From contig NZ_JBNJQR010000002.1 in NCBI RefSeq assembly GCF_050113715.1, positions 310,001-374,000 on the forward strand: a stretch of DNA of 64,000 nt. The letters are read 5' to 3'. This DNA comes from Brevibacillus_H ginsengisoli. GTDB taxonomy: Bacteria > Bacillota > Bacilli > Brevibacillales > Brevibacillaceae. The notes beneath the pieces were generated by a model. It saw nothing but the letters and a program-made list of their open reading frames with translations. It had not been told where the DNA came from and did not search any database. Positions within the stretch are counted from its first letter, which is position 1. Each line of letters begins with the position of its first letter. This document shows, piece after piece, positions 26,521 to 35,562 of this stretch. Both the position numbers and the translations under genes were made by a program.

Positions 26521-26612
26521 AACCTCTCCCTTACTCAAACAACTACCTAATTTTACCCTGTAAAGAATGGTTTGGTTTCCGTAAAATGGTAAAACCCTAT
26601 TCTTCATTTGTT

Positions 26613-26643
26613 ACCCGATAAGAGCGATTATCGGGCTTTTTTC
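26613..26643 (+). terminator. Terminator of the quinone oxidoreductase gene
   Basis: CCCGATAA pairs with TTATCGGG around GAGCGA, followed by CTTTTTT. The rest of the 338-base gap to the GRAS gene is AT-rich and shows no further feature I can support. Confidence 0.85.
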
Positions 26644-26858
26644 TGTGCAAATGCTTTTATTCATCATGCTCTGGCCACAATTAAAATACGTAAATTACCC
26701 GATACACAATCATTCAACGATTATCTAAACTAAGGTTCGTGCCTGAATCAAACGCATAGTTTAATCACTTTTATAATTAACTGGAATATAACTAATCATG
26801 TAATATCCTGACGTCTATCAAAGAATCACTCAGATCATGTTAAAATTTGGAGGGTAAA

Positions 26859-27944
26859 ATGAGCAGTGAGGAGTACCAAATTCTTTACAATAGTGTCAAA
26901 GCGTTAGCAAAGGGCGAGGAATACCGGGCTCATCAATTGTTAAAAAACATAATTAAGCGAGAAATCAATATTAAGGAAGACGCTAATGATATTTTGATAT
27001 ATTTATTTGCAAAATCACTGATGAAACGTATCGATACAGGGATGACCAAAAAAATCAATTTATACCTACAAAGCTTTGAAATCCCCCAAATACATCTATT
27101 TAATTTGTTGGCAAACAGCATGCCTATCATTCGCGCAGCTAGTCAAATTTCAAATCAATTGCTCGCTCAATCGATTGAGGGGAAAGAATCGATTGCTTTG
27201 TGCAATATTGGGATCGGAACTGGTCGCCAGGAAATAGCTTTGTTGGAAGAATTACAGCAGCGTAATCAACTTCCTAAGAAAATCACAATATACGCAATAG
27301 AGCCTTCTAAAGAAAGCATAGAGAAAGCGCAACAGGTAATAGAAGATGCTGCAAGGCGTATGAACATCGAAGTAATCTTTTATCCTTTTGTATCTACTAT
27401 AGAGGATTTACCTGAGGAAAATTGGCAGGTAATTGCACAAAGGGAAGACCCATTATTTGTTAACGCGGCATTTGCCCTACACCATATTCGTGACAGAGTC
27501 GGGGAGGTAGACACTAGAACGCAAATGATTCGGAAAATCCACAGTTTAAGTCCTAACAAATTCGTCTTATGTGAACCGTATTCGAATCACTATACTTCCG
27601 ATTTGCATGAGCGATTCCTTAACTGTTGGCATCATTTCTCACTGTTATTCCAATTAATCAACGAGTTAAGTTTGACGAAGGAAGAAAAGTTCAGCCTAAA
27701 ATTGTTTTTTTCTCGAGAAATAGAAGACATACTCGGAAATCCTGAAGAGTTTCGAACGGAAAAACACGAAACTGCAGAATCATGGCTACAACGCTGCACC
27801 GAAGCGGGGTTTACACCATGCAATGAATTATCTTCTAGAGACGTGTTTCATGATCATTTGGTGGAATGCAGTGAGAAGAGTGGGTATATCGGATTAAACT
27901 ATAAAGGAGAAACAATAGTAGCAATCCTCAGTATGGCTCGATAA
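26859..27944 (+). CDS. Bacterial GRAS domain protein (methyltransferase-like fold)
   Basis: A 361-residue protein whose motifs align in order with the plant GRAS (SCARECROW/DELLA) domain. CNIGIGTGRQEIALLEEL (about 115-132) stands at the VHIID/SAM-binding position, FVNAAFALHHI (200-210) at the VN..FxLH position, and FVLCEPYSNH at the PFYRE-like strand. ERFLNCWHHFSLLFQLI matches F.eRF..alhyYsalFd.l, and EKHETAESWLQRCTEAGF matches the RHE..W..R...AGF SAW region. Bacterial GRAS proteins are described as Rossmann-fold methyltransferases, probably acting on small molecules. The gene is AT-rich and monocistronic. GGAGGG precedes ATG 26859. Confidence 0.85.
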   Translation: MSSEEYQILYNSVKALAKGEEYRAHQLLKNIIKREINIKEDANDILIYLFAKSLMKRIDTGMTKKINLYLQSFEIPQIHLFNLLANSMPIIRAASQISNQLLAQSIEGKESIALCNIGIGTGRQEIALLEELQQRNQLPKKITIYAIEPSKESIEKAQQVIEDAARRMNIEVIFYPFVSTIEDLPEENWQVIAQREDPLFVNAAFALHHIRDRVGEVDTRTQMIRKIHSLSPNKFVLCEPYSNHYTSDLHERFLNCWHHFSLLFQLINELSLTKEEKFSLKLFFSREIEDILGNPEEFRTEKHETAESWLQRCTEAGFTPCNELSSRDVFHDHLVECSEKSGYIGLNYKGETIVAILSMAR

Positions 27945-27966
27945 GACTTCTTATCGGGCTTTTATT
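27938..27966 (+). terminator. Terminator overlapping the GRAS stop codon
   Basis: CGATAAGA pairs with TCTTATCG around CT, then GGCTTTTATTTTT. Confidence 0.75.
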
Positions 27967-28061
27967 TTTGCAAATGGATTTTATTGTATAATAACCTATT
28001 GTTGGAATCTATTCGTTACATTATTCTAAATATATTGATTGAATACCAAAGGAATACCAAG

Positions 28062-28525
28062 ATGATATCGAAGTTGATCAAACTATTTCAACGAGATAAC
28101 AAAACAGAAGAAAAGACGAACAAAAAAGTGATCCGTAAAGAATTACAAAACAAAAAGTCCATTAGAAAAGGGGAGTTAGGTGAATACAAAGTTAACATTC
28201 AATTAGACCAAATGCCTAAAGAATATAGACATCTCACGGTATCGTTTCTCTAGTTTCATTTACGAGGCGTTGCACATTTAGCGTGGATCCTGAACTTCGT
28301 AAGATTGGTTCTAATAACTTAATCGTATATGATGTGGAACTAACGGAGTTCATACATAGAAAAATCAATAGAATCAAAGAGACGACACAACAACCACGAT
28401 TTACACAGGAGCAAATCGATCAGATTTACAACACTTTAACCCGAGAGAATATTATCGACCCAATTGCTCGAAAAAATCATGTTGAACGAATACAAGGAAC
28501 GAATAAAAGTCGAAGACAGAAGTAG
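28062..28525 (+). pseudogene. NERD-domain protein with the core deleted
   Basis: Two reading frames flank a gap. The first (28062-28253) has a basic helix and KSIRKGELGEYKVNIQL...LPKEYRHLTV-like sequence typical of the start of the nuclease-related NERD domain. The second (28283-28525) has FTQEQIDQIYNTL...NHVERIQG, the usual region after NERD. The middle, which should hold the Asp and ExK catalytic residues, is missing. The gene is therefore an internally deleted relic. A short RBS (AAAGGA) remains before 28062. Confidence 0.65.
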
Positions 28526-28541
28526 AAAGGATTGTGTATTC

Positions 28542-29108
28542 ATGGATATTAATGTTGTTTTTGAACAGTTTCCTACAATAGAATTTGAAAATCTAGTCCT
28601 GAAAAAAATTGAAGGTACACACCTCGATGAAGTATTTGACATTTATAATAATGATAACGTGTTCACCTATTGTGGAATCATCCCCAAACATAATAAAGAG
28701 ACTGTCAAATCAATGATTGGCCATTTTGAGAGGGATTATAATAAAAAATCAAGGATTAAATGGGGGATATTTAGCAAGATCGGAGACGATAAACTGGTTG
28801 GTATTATTGAAGCGCTTGATTTTAATCAAAAAGTAGACATAGTGACAATCGGTTACTTTTTGGCAGAATCGTATTGGGGAAAAGGGATTGCGACAAGCGC
28901 GGTCAAAGCATTAATTGGATTTCTGTTTGACCATGTCAACGTGAACCGAATTCAAGCTGAAGTAATGCCTTCAAACGAAGTATCCAAGAAGGTCCTGCTA
29001 AACAACGGGTTTATAAAAGAAGGCACATTAAGACAAGCAACTTTATGGTCAGGCAAAGGAATTGTTGATTTAGAGATTTATAGTATTCTAAAAAGTGAAT
29101 ATAAATAA
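28542..29108 (+). CDS. GNAT acetyltransferase, RimJ/RimL type
   Basis: A 188-residue RimJ-like N-acetyltransferase. It has ENLVLKKIEGTHLDEVFDIY at the start, TIGYFLAESYWGKGIATSAV (acetyl-CoA loop) and NEVSKKVLLNNGFIKEGTLR at the end. It may acetylate a protein N-terminus or a small molecule. GAAAGGA lies 10 bases before ATG 28542. It follows the NERD relic by 16 bases. Confidence 0.9.
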   Translation: MDINVVFEQFPTIEFENLVLKKIEGTHLDEVFDIYNNDNVFTYCGIIPKHNKETVKSMIGHFERDYNKKSRIKWGIFSKIGDDKLVGIIEALDFNQKVDIVTIGYFLAESYWGKGIATSAVKALIGFLFDHVNVNRIQAEVMPSNEVSKKVLLNNGFIKEGTLRQATLWSGKGIVDLEIYSILKSEYK

Positions 29109-29160
29109 GAGGTAAAGTATGAAGTTAAGGGGATCGATAGTTGAATACTATAAGACAAAG

Positions 29161-29212
29161 CAGCGGCAGTCTAGGACTTTTTTGCTTTTCCTAGTCAGCC
29201 GCTGTTTTTTAC
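29161..29212. terminator. Long terminator hairpin
   Basis: CAGCGGC...TCTAGGA pairs with TCCTAG...AGCCGCTG, followed by six T. It separates the acetyltransferase from the converging mecA gene. Confidence 0.8.
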
Positions 29213-29260
29213 ACTATTTTCTGTCCAATGCGAGTTTAAGTCCAATTAATCATGTTTTGG

Positions 29261-29836
29261 TTAACATGGGAAGAGACGCTTAATCTCACGGAAGGCATCC
29301 TTCTCCATTATCACTTTACCGTAGGTTTCGACCATTTCAACCGTCACATCGATCTGTTGGGCATAGTCTTCGATAATAGCGCAAGCATTAAGATAATCTT
29401 CCATTGAAGTAAACTCCGTTCCCGTTACAAGCAGTGTATATGTTCCGTTGTATACATAAAGCTTGCCCACTTGCTGCAGACGTTCGGGCAGTTTCGCGGC
29501 GCACAATGTGAGGTCTTCAAAGTCTCGGAAGGCAAAGGAAAGGCCTGTTCGGATCAAATGACTTTCCCGTCTGATCTCTGTCGTTTCTTTTTCTTCCGTT
29601 AATTTGATCGTTATATAGAGACCCTGTGAGGGCACGTAAGCAACATCTGTACGGGATGGCATGTCCAATGCTGGGAAGTCATGAGTAGACTCTGCAAAAA
29701 GTAACGCCTCATCCACAAAATGGTTAATCATTGTTAGATTGGATTCGTGGTTATGAATATCAAACCCTCGAGTGGAAAGCTCCGCCTCACTGATATAAAT
29801 CGTAATCGTCTGATTATCGACAATCTCCATCTTCAC
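29261..29836 (-). CDS. mecA: Adaptor protein MecA family
   Basis: A 191-residue MecA/YpbH-type adaptor, which delivers substrates such as ComK to ClpC-ClpP. The N-terminal region MEIVDNQTITIYISEAEL...RGFDI and the C-terminal SFAFRDFEDLTLCA...KLYVYNGTYTLLV...ETYGKVIMEKDAF match the family. The middle linker is shorter than in B. subtilis MecA. GTG 29836 is the best start, since AAAGGAGG ends 8 bases upstream. Confidence 0.88.
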   Translation of the reverse strand: MKMEIVDNQTITIYISEAELSTRGFDIHNHESNLTMINHFVDEALLFAESTHDFPALDMPSRTDVAYVPSQGLYITIKLTEEKETTEIRRESHLIRTGLSFAFRDFEDLTLCAAKLPERLQQVGKLYVYNGTYTLLVTGTEFTSMEDYLNACAIIEDYAQQIDVTVEMVETYGKVIMEKDAFREIKRLFPC

Positions 29837-29953
29837 TGCCAATCCCTCCTTTAATGTGACTGCTACCCCTAGGATAAATTGATAACTGGATAGGGGTAGC
29901 ATTTAAATATACGCTTTTTCAGCTTCTTAGACAATAGGAGGTTAAAGGAAGGT

Positions 29954-30499
29954 TCATTCGGGAAGATAAATGTTAATACTGTCGTCACAAGTTATGATCC
30001 CTTCACGTTCAACAGAGCAGACGATGCCTCGAAGTTTTCTCGCTGCAGGTACGAATTTTTTGACCAATTCTGGTTGCTCGTAAATAGATGAAATAACGTT
30101 TCCCGGACCTACACACGGGAGATTTTCACCTTCTGATATCAAACCAGTGCCGTTTGGAAAAAGCAATCGTGCCCCTTGGCTAAGAGAGGTCAATTGCGGA
30201 AATCCACTGATCAAGAGATTCGCACCGAGCCATTCAGGGCGGATTTCAGGAAGTCCTAAGTTGGCAGCAATCTGTTCACATTCCTCTAGTGAGACGATAC
30301 TGATTTGCCTTCTATTGGCGATCATGATGCCACGTTTATATATTTTTTGACGTGAATCCGCGGGTCTAAGCAATCCAAAATGACGATCATCAGGGATTCC
30401 ACCTAATTCAACATCAATTTGACCTAAGGGACGGGTAACAAACGTTTCCGGATCGTCCGCAATAAAAACACCCTTTACCTGGGCGACAAATTTACTCAT
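29954..30499 (-). CDS. MOSC domain protein
   Basis: A 181-residue MOSC protein, a family related to the C-terminus of molybdenum cofactor sulfurases. GGIPDDRHFGLLRP, WLGANLLISG and the cysteine in ENLPCVGPG are at the expected places. MOSC proteins transfer sulfur or reduce N-hydroxylated compounds with Moco; no partner is visible here. AAAGGAGGG precedes ATG 30499. Confidence 0.9.
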   Translation of the reverse strand: MSKFVAQVKGVFIADDPETFVTRPLGQIDVELGGIPDDRHFGLLRPADSRQKIYKRGIMIANRRQISIVSLEECEQIAANLGLPEIRPEWLGANLLISGFPQLTSLSQGARLLFPNGTGLISEGENLPCVGPGNVISSIYEQPELVKKFVPAARKLRGIVCSVEREGIITCDDSINIYLPE

Positions 30500-30724
30500 C
30501 AAGTTTCCCTCCTTTTACCCAAAGAATAAATACTTCAGACAATTCAAATAATATAAGAAAGGAACTGAAGTAGCAACCATCTGTTTACATTAACAAAATC
30601 GTTTGTTGATCAAAAGAAATCTTCTAAAAACTATCGACTCTTTCAATTCTTTATGCTAACATATTACCAAGTTACCAGTTTACCACTTTAATAAGATAAA
30701 CTATGTTGTTCGGGGAGGACCATC

Positions 30725-31501
30725 ATGAAAAGATTCGCGGGATTCATTCTATTAATTGGTATTATTCTATCGATGTTGACTGCATGTGGAAGCTCTACGA
30801 CAAGTTCTTCAAGCAAAGACTTAATCATAGGGATCGATGATAAGTTTGCTCCGATGGGATTTAGAGACGAGAAGAACGAACTTGTTGGATTTGATATTGA
30901 CTACGCCAAAGTGGCAGCCGAAAAAATGGGAAGAAAAGCAGTATTTCAACCGATTGATTGGAGTACAAAAGAATCGGAATTGAACAGTGGTCGCATTGAC
31001 TTGATTTGGAACGGCTATACGATTACCGATGAAAGAAAACAAAAAGTACTCTTTACCAAGCCTTATCTAAAAAATGAACAAGTTGTAGTGACGTTGGCCA
31101 ATTCTACTATGAACCAAATGAGCGATCTGGAAGGTAAAGTGGTTGGTCTGCAATCGCTGTCTTCCGCAGCTGACGCGTTGAACGCGAATGAAATCAAATC
31201 CAAAATCAAAAACATTACGGAATACAAGGACAACGTATTGGCTTTAAGTGATTTGAAAATTGGACGTATCGATGCGGTAGTGATTGACCAAGTTGTTGCG
31301 GATTACTATATGAATAAAGAGAAAAATGTCTATAAGGTCCTTGATGGTTCCCTTGCGCCAGAAGAATACGGAATTGGTGTGAAGAAGGGGAATGAAGCTT
31401 TATTGAATGACCTACAAAAAGCGCTCGACGAGATTAACAAAGATGGAACAGCCACTAAAATCTCAGAAAAATGGTTTGGCCAAGATAAAATCTTAAAGTA
31501 A
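30725..31501 (+). CDS. Amino-acid ABC transporter substrate-binding lipoprotein
   Basis: A 258-residue SBP_bac_3 protein. The lipobox LTAC is followed by a Ser-rich linker, then IGIDDKFAPMGFRDEKNELVGFDIDYAK and SGRIDLIWNGYTITDERK, typical of polar amino-acid (cystine/glutamine-like) binding proteins. It sits on the outer face of the membrane. It is the first gene of a complete three-gene importer with the permease and ATPase downstream. The RBS GGGGAGGA is strong. Confidence 0.94.
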   Translation: MKRFAGFILLIGIILSMLTACGSSTTSSSSKDLIIGIDDKFAPMGFRDEKNELVGFDIDYAKVAAEKMGRKAVFQPIDWSTKESELNSGRIDLIWNGYTITDERKQKVLFTKPYLKNEQVVVTLANSTMNQMSDLEGKVVGLQSLSSAADALNANEIKSKIKNITEYKDNVLALSDLKIGRIDAVVIDQVVADYYMNKEKNVYKVLDGSLAPEEYGIGVKKGNEALLNDLQKALDEINKDGTATKISEKWFGQDKILK

Positions 31502-31534
31502 GAACGAATCCGATTTCATAATGGGAGTATGTAT

Positions 31535-32194
31535 ATGAACGCTGACTATCTAATAACTATTCTTAAACCTATGCTAGAAGGGGCACAGATGACGGTTTTA
31601 TTATTTTTCATTGCGATCGTCGTCTCGATTCCTTTGGGGTTTGCTGTCACATTAATCGTCAAACGTAAAAATAAATGGCTCGCAGCGATTGCGAATGCTT
31701 ATATTTACGTGATGCGGGGAACTCCGCTCTTATTGCAGCTGTTAGTGATTTGTTTTGGTCTTCCAATGATACCGGTCATCGGGGAACACCTTGTTCTTGA
31801 TCGTTTTGTTGCCGCTTGTCTAGGGTTTATCCTGAACTATGCTGCTTATTTTGCAGAGATTTTTAGGGGAGGACTCCTGGCAATTGACAAGGGACAATAT
31901 GAGGCCGCACAAGTGCTAGGCTTTAATAAATGGCAAACGACGACCAAAATTATCGTACCGCAGATGTTTCGAATCGCGCTTCCTGCTGTTTCGAATGAAG
32001 CGGTTACGCTTGTGAAGGATACTGCGCTTTTATATGCGGTTGCCGTCCCAGAGTTATTGCACTATGCGGAGACAGCCGTGAATCGCGACTTTACGATCGT
32101 TCCATTTTTCGTTGCGGGTGCGATTTACTTATTGATGACGCTCATCTTAACCGCGTTTTTTAAATGGCTTGAAAGACGATATAAATTTGAATAA
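31535..32194 (+). CDS. Amino-acid ABC transporter permease
   Basis: A 219-residue HisM/GlnP-type permease with about five transmembrane segments. The EAA loop is GQYEAAQVLGFNKWQTTTKIIVPQ-like and YVMRGTPLLLQLL is a family hallmark. It lies 33 bases after the binding-protein gene. ATG 31535 has GGGAG 8 bases upstream; ATG 31529 is an alternative. Confidence 0.94.
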   Translation: MNADYLITILKPMLEGAQMTVLLFFIAIVVSIPLGFAVTLIVKRKNKWLAAIANAYIYVMRGTPLLLQLLVICFGLPMIPVIGEHLVLDRFVAACLGFILNYAAYFAEIFRGGLLAIDKGQYEAAQVLGFNKWQTTTKIIVPQMFRIALPAVSNEAVTLVKDTALLYAVAVPELLHYAETAVNRDFTIVPFFVAGAIYLLMTLILTAFFKWLERRYKFE

Positions 32195-32209
32195 AGGGAA
32201 TGGCGTACA

Positions 32210-32956
32210 ATGGCAATGATTACGGTTTCTAATCTGAAAAAGTCTTTTGGTAATTTAAACGTACTGGATCATATTGCGTTTGAAGTGAATAAAAACGATG
32301 TTGTTGCTGTAATTGGTCCATCAGGTTCGGGTAAGAGTACCATGCTCAGAAGTTTAGTCAACCTCGAACAAATCGACGGGGGAAGCATACGCATCAAAGA
32401 CGATTACCTGGTAAAAGACGGTGTGTATCCAAGCGGTAATGAAATTAAGCGGATTACTTCCAATATGGGAATGGTTTTTCAGCACTTTAATCTTTTTCCG
32501 CATTTAACTGTAAAAGAAAATCTTGAGCTGGCTCCAAGAGTAGTAAAAGGAGAAAAGACAGAGGAGATTAGTAGTAGGAGTCTTCAACTGTTGGAGAAGG
32601 TAGGTTTATCAGATAAAGCATCCGTTTACCCAGCCAAGCTATCGGGTGGTCAAAAGCAACGGGTTGCCATTGCAAGAGCCTTAATGATGAACCCTGATAT
32701 CCTTCTTTTTGATGAACCAACTTCAGCGCTCGATCCGGAGTTAACAGGAGAAGTGTTGCAAGTGATCAAGCAGCTTGCTGAAGAACATATGACCATGATG
32801 GTTGTTACCCACGAGATGGGCTTCGCCAAAGAGGTAGCCAACAAAATCATGTTTATGGACAACGGCGAGATACTAGAATCAGGTACACCTGAAGAACTTT
32901 TTACAAAGCCTCAATTCGATCGAACCAAGTCATTTTTAAGAAACAGTCTCAAATAA
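32210..32956 (+). CDS. Amino-acid ABC transporter ATPase
   Basis: A 248-residue GlnQ/HisP-type ATPase. Walker A GPSGSGKST, Q-loop MVFQHFNLFPH, signature LSGGQKQRVAIARAL, Walker B ILLFDEPTSALD and switch His VVTHEMGF are all intact. It powers uptake by the two preceding components. Confidence 0.96.
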   Translation: MAMITVSNLKKSFGNLNVLDHIAFEVNKNDVVAVIGPSGSGKSTMLRSLVNLEQIDGGSIRIKDDYLVKDGVYPSGNEIKRITSNMGMVFQHFNLFPHLTVKENLELAPRVVKGEKTEEISSRSLQLLEKVGLSDKASVYPAKLSGGQKQRVAIARALMMNPDILLFDEPTSALDPELTGEVLQVIKQLAEEHMTMMVVTHEMGFAKEVANKIMFMDNGEILESGTPEELFTKPQFDRTKSFLRNSLK

Positions 32957-32979
32957 TTGAGGCACAAGCTCATAGAGAA

Positions 32980-33018
32980 AGCCCCTTCCATCGTGTGAAG
33001 GGGCTGATTTGTTTTTTT
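32980..33018. terminator. Terminator between ABC operon and APC permease
   Basis: AGCCCCTTC pairs with GAAGGGGCT, followed by GATTTGTTTTTTT. Confidence 0.85.
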
Positions 33019-33022
33019 CGGA

Positions 33023-34360
33023 CTACCCGGCAATATTGTTGTCCTTTCTAGACCTTGCTAGTAGAACAAGAATCGCTAAGACACCAAGACAAACGACCGA
33101 ACTCATCATGTTGTTAGGATCCGTAAGAATGATCACCAGAATCGTAAACAGAATGGCAAGTGTCACATAAATGCTATAAGGATACAGTCGTACTTGGAAC
33201 GGAGGCAGCTGATTATGGGTTTTGCGAAACTTCAATTGAGCCAAACAGATAGTGATCCACAAGAGAAGAGATACAAACCCCGGGATGCCCATGAGGTATT
33301 GAAAAACATTGGCTGGAGTAAGGTATGCTGCCAGCGCTCCAATAAATAAGCAGATGCAACTTATGAATAAACCAAAGATCGGGACTCCTTGATTCGTTAG
33401 TCTGGTAAAAGCCTTAGGCGCTTGACCATCAGTTCCAAGTGAATAGAGCAGACGGGTCGTGACGTACATACCTGAATTCGCTGCCGAAACGACCGCAGTT
33501 AGCATGATGAAGTTCATGACATGAGCAGCGTTGGCTAGACCGAAAGAAGTAAGAACCTGAATAAAAGGGCTGTTCGTGTGACCCAACTCGTCCCACGGAA
33601 CTAAACCACAGATAATGAGGATCGGAAGAATGTAAAACAGCGCAACTCTCCATATCACGCTTCTGATCACTTTGGGTAGAACTCGTGTGGCATCTTTTGT
33701 TTCCGCGATGGTAATCCCGATCATTTCTGCCCCTCCATAGGAGAAGAGCACAACCAGAAGAGATGTGAAGACACCGCCCCAGCCGTGCGGCAAAAATCCG
33801 CCATGCGCCGTGAAATTAACAAAAGATGAAGCTGTTCCTGATGAAGGTTCGAACAAAAGATATCCGCCTAACAGGATAAACACAATCAGGCTAAGTACTT
33901 TAATTCCCGCAAGCCAAAATTCCATTTCTCCGTAGTTTTTCACGTTGGTTACATTGATCAAAATCAAACCGATACCAACCAAAAGGCTGAGGATCCACAA
34001 TGGTGTGGAGGAGAACCAGAATTGCAAAAAGGCACCCGCAGCAACAATTTCAACAGCCATTACCAACACCCAATTGACCCAATACATCCAACCGAGAATA
34101 AAAGAAACCTTAGGGCCAAAAGCCTTTTGAATCAGCTTGCGGATATCAAGCGATGGGTAAACAGATGCCATCTCGGCCAGCGCATTCATCACCATGAACA
34201 GCAAAAGCCCACCCAACAAGTAAGCGAAAACAACCCCCGGGCCCGCAAGAGAAATTGTCTCTGAGCTTCCTTTAAAAATCCCTGTTCCAATCATGCCGCC
34301 AATTGCCATCATTTGAATATGGCGTGGTAGCAAACCTGTTTTCAATTGCTGTTTCGACAT
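33023..34360 (-). CDS. Amino-acid permease, APC family
   Basis: A 445-residue permease with 12 predicted transmembrane segments. RHIQMMAIGGMIGTGIFKGS at the start and the GPGVVFAYLLGGLLLF segment place it in the amino-acid transporter (AAT) group with GabP, AnsP and LysP. The substrate is not certain. It converges with the ABC importer. Confidence 0.92.
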   Translation of the reverse strand: MSKQQLKTGLLPRHIQMMAIGGMIGTGIFKGSSETISLAGPGVVFAYLLGGLLLFMVMNALAEMASVYPSLDIRKLIQKAFGPKVSFILGWMYWVNWVLVMAVEIVAAGAFLQFWFSSTPLWILSLLVGIGLILINVTNVKNYGEMEFWLAGIKVLSLIVFILLGGYLLFEPSSGTASSFVNFTAHGGFLPHGWGGVFTSLLVVLFSYGGAEMIGITIAETKDATRVLPKVIRSVIWRVALFYILPILIICGLVPWDELGHTNSPFIQVLTSFGLANAAHVMNFIMLTAVVSAANSGMYVTTRLLYSLGTDGQAPKAFTRLTNQGVPIFGLFISCICLFIGALAAYLTPANVFQYLMGIPGFVSLLLWITICLAQLKFRKTHNQLPPFQVRLYPYSIYVTLAILFTILVIILTDPNNMMSSVVCLGVLAILVLLARSRKDNNIAG

Positions 34361-34549
34361 TTTTTATTCCCCTTTACTTTGCTACCTAAAAGCATAACAG
34401 CATTAGTGCAAAAAAGTAAGTGTACTTAAAAATGTTTAAATATAGGGATAATTCATTAAAATCAAACGATATCTTGAATATGAACCTCCTTTTCAAACTC
34501 ATACATTATCACCAAGTCATAAGGGAATAAATGAAGTAAGAATTAACAT

Positions 34550-34599
34550 TTGATATAACACCAAAGGGTGTTATAATTTGTTGTGTCACCTTTTGGTGT
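34550..34599. promoter_or_regulatory. Promoter with flanking ArsR-type operators
   Basis: A TTGATA/TATAAT promoter (16-base spacer; -10 at 34572-34577) has ACACCAAAGGGTG (34558-34570) before it and its near-perfect inverse CACCTTTTGGTGT (34587-34599) after it (12 of 13 positions match). Each arm is itself a short palindrome. This fits binding by the ArsR-type regulator of the operon. Confidence 0.75.
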
Positions 34600-34624
34600 A
34601 CTATTTTTTTCTGGAGGCTTAAAT

Positions 34625-35050
34625 ATGCAAACACATGGAACATTACCAGAAATCCGTAAAACGGTTGTACTCAATGCTCCGATTGAAAGAGTTTGGAAAG
34701 CAGTCGCAACATCAGAAGGAATTGCTTCATGGTGGATGCCAAATACTTTTGAAGCTAAACTGGGGCACGATTTTATACTTCATACAGGTCAATTCGGAGA
34801 TTCGCCTTGCAAAGTAACGGAACTTGATCCTCCAAACCAAGTTGGTTTTGATTGGGGGAAGGATTGGCATCTTGTATTTGAATTGAAAAAGTTAGAAGAT
34901 GGAAAAACAGAGTTCACGCTGATTCATTCCGGTTGGGATCCAGAAAAAGTCACAGAGTTTGGACAACCTCACTCGATCATTCGCGGCATTATGGACGGCG
35001 GATGGGAGAAAATTGTCAAAGAGAAGCTTCCAGCAATTATCGAGGCTTAA
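34625..35050 (+). CDS. SRPBCC/AHSA1 domain protein
   Basis: A 141-residue START-like protein of the AHSA1 family. It has VVLNAPIERVWKAVATSEGIASWWMP at the beginning and a late WEKIVKEKLPAI helix. These domains bind hydrophobic ligands. It is cotranscribed with an ArsR regulator, a very common pairing whose role is mostly unknown. ATG 34625 has CTGGAGG upstream. Confidence 0.9.
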   Translation: MQTHGTLPEIRKTVVLNAPIERVWKAVATSEGIASWWMPNTFEAKLGHDFILHTGQFGDSPCKVTELDPPNQVGFDWGKDWHLVFELKKLEDGKTEFTLIHSGWDPEKVTEFGQPHSIIRGIMDGGWEKIVKEKLPAIIEA

Positions 35051-35051
35051 A

Positions 35052-35378
35052 TTGGTTACATCTCAGTCCAAGCATGATGTTTTTCAGGCAATCGCTGATC
35101 CTACTCGCAGGAAGCTATTAAAATTGCTTGCTGAAAAGGAAATGCCGATTGCTGCGATTACGGAATGTTTCCCGATATCCCGTACTGCTGTAAACAAGCA
35201 TCTACATGTGCTTTTCGATGCTGGTCTAGTCTACAGTCAGAAGGTCGGACGGGAGACTCGGTACAAACTTCAACCAGAACCCCTCGTTGAACTGAAGCAA
35301 TGGCTTTCTTTTTTTGAACGATACTGGGATGAAAAACTGTCTGCTTTAAAAGAATTTGTAGAGGCTGATAACAAATAG
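35052..35378 (+). CDS. ArsR family transcriptional regulator
   Basis: A 108-residue winged-helix protein: VFQAIADPTRRKLLKLLAEK, then the recognition segment FPISRTAVNKHLHVLFDAGL and the wing GRETRYKL. It lacks the Cys ligands of metal-sensing ArsR members and matches the group paired with SRPBCC proteins. It probably starts at TTG 35052, one base after the stop of the SRPBCC gene, with CGAGG as RBS. It presumably binds the ACACCAAA-type repeats around the promoter. Confidence 0.88.
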   Translation: MVTSQSKHDVFQAIADPTRRKLLKLLAEKEMPIAAITECFPISRTAVNKHLHVLFDAGLVYSQKVGRETRYKLQPEPLVELKQWLSFFERYWDEKLSALKEFVEADNK

Positions 35379-35387
35379 TTGTTTGAT

Positions 35388-35424
35388 AACCGAGAAGGGC
35401 GGATTCGCTCTCTCGGTTTTTTAT
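35388..35424 (+). terminator. Terminator of the SRPBCC-ArsR operon
   Basis: AACCGAGA pairs with TCTCGGTT, followed by TTTTATTT. Confidence 0.85.
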
Positions 35425-35562
35425 TTGGGTAACGCTAGTGGTGCTTAAATATAGGTTCATTTTTTCCTGGAGGAATGTAACAGAACGGAAGTAAATACAA
35501 TACAGTGGTAGGGTATATTTCTATGATCCTTATTTAAATTGAATAACGGGAGTGTGGAGAGG

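Noticed and set aside
30655..30700. Tandem TTACCA-like repeats before the ABC importer
   Set aside because: Three short direct repeats (ATTACCA, GTTACCA, TTTACCA) are visible but too short and AT-rich to support an operator claim.
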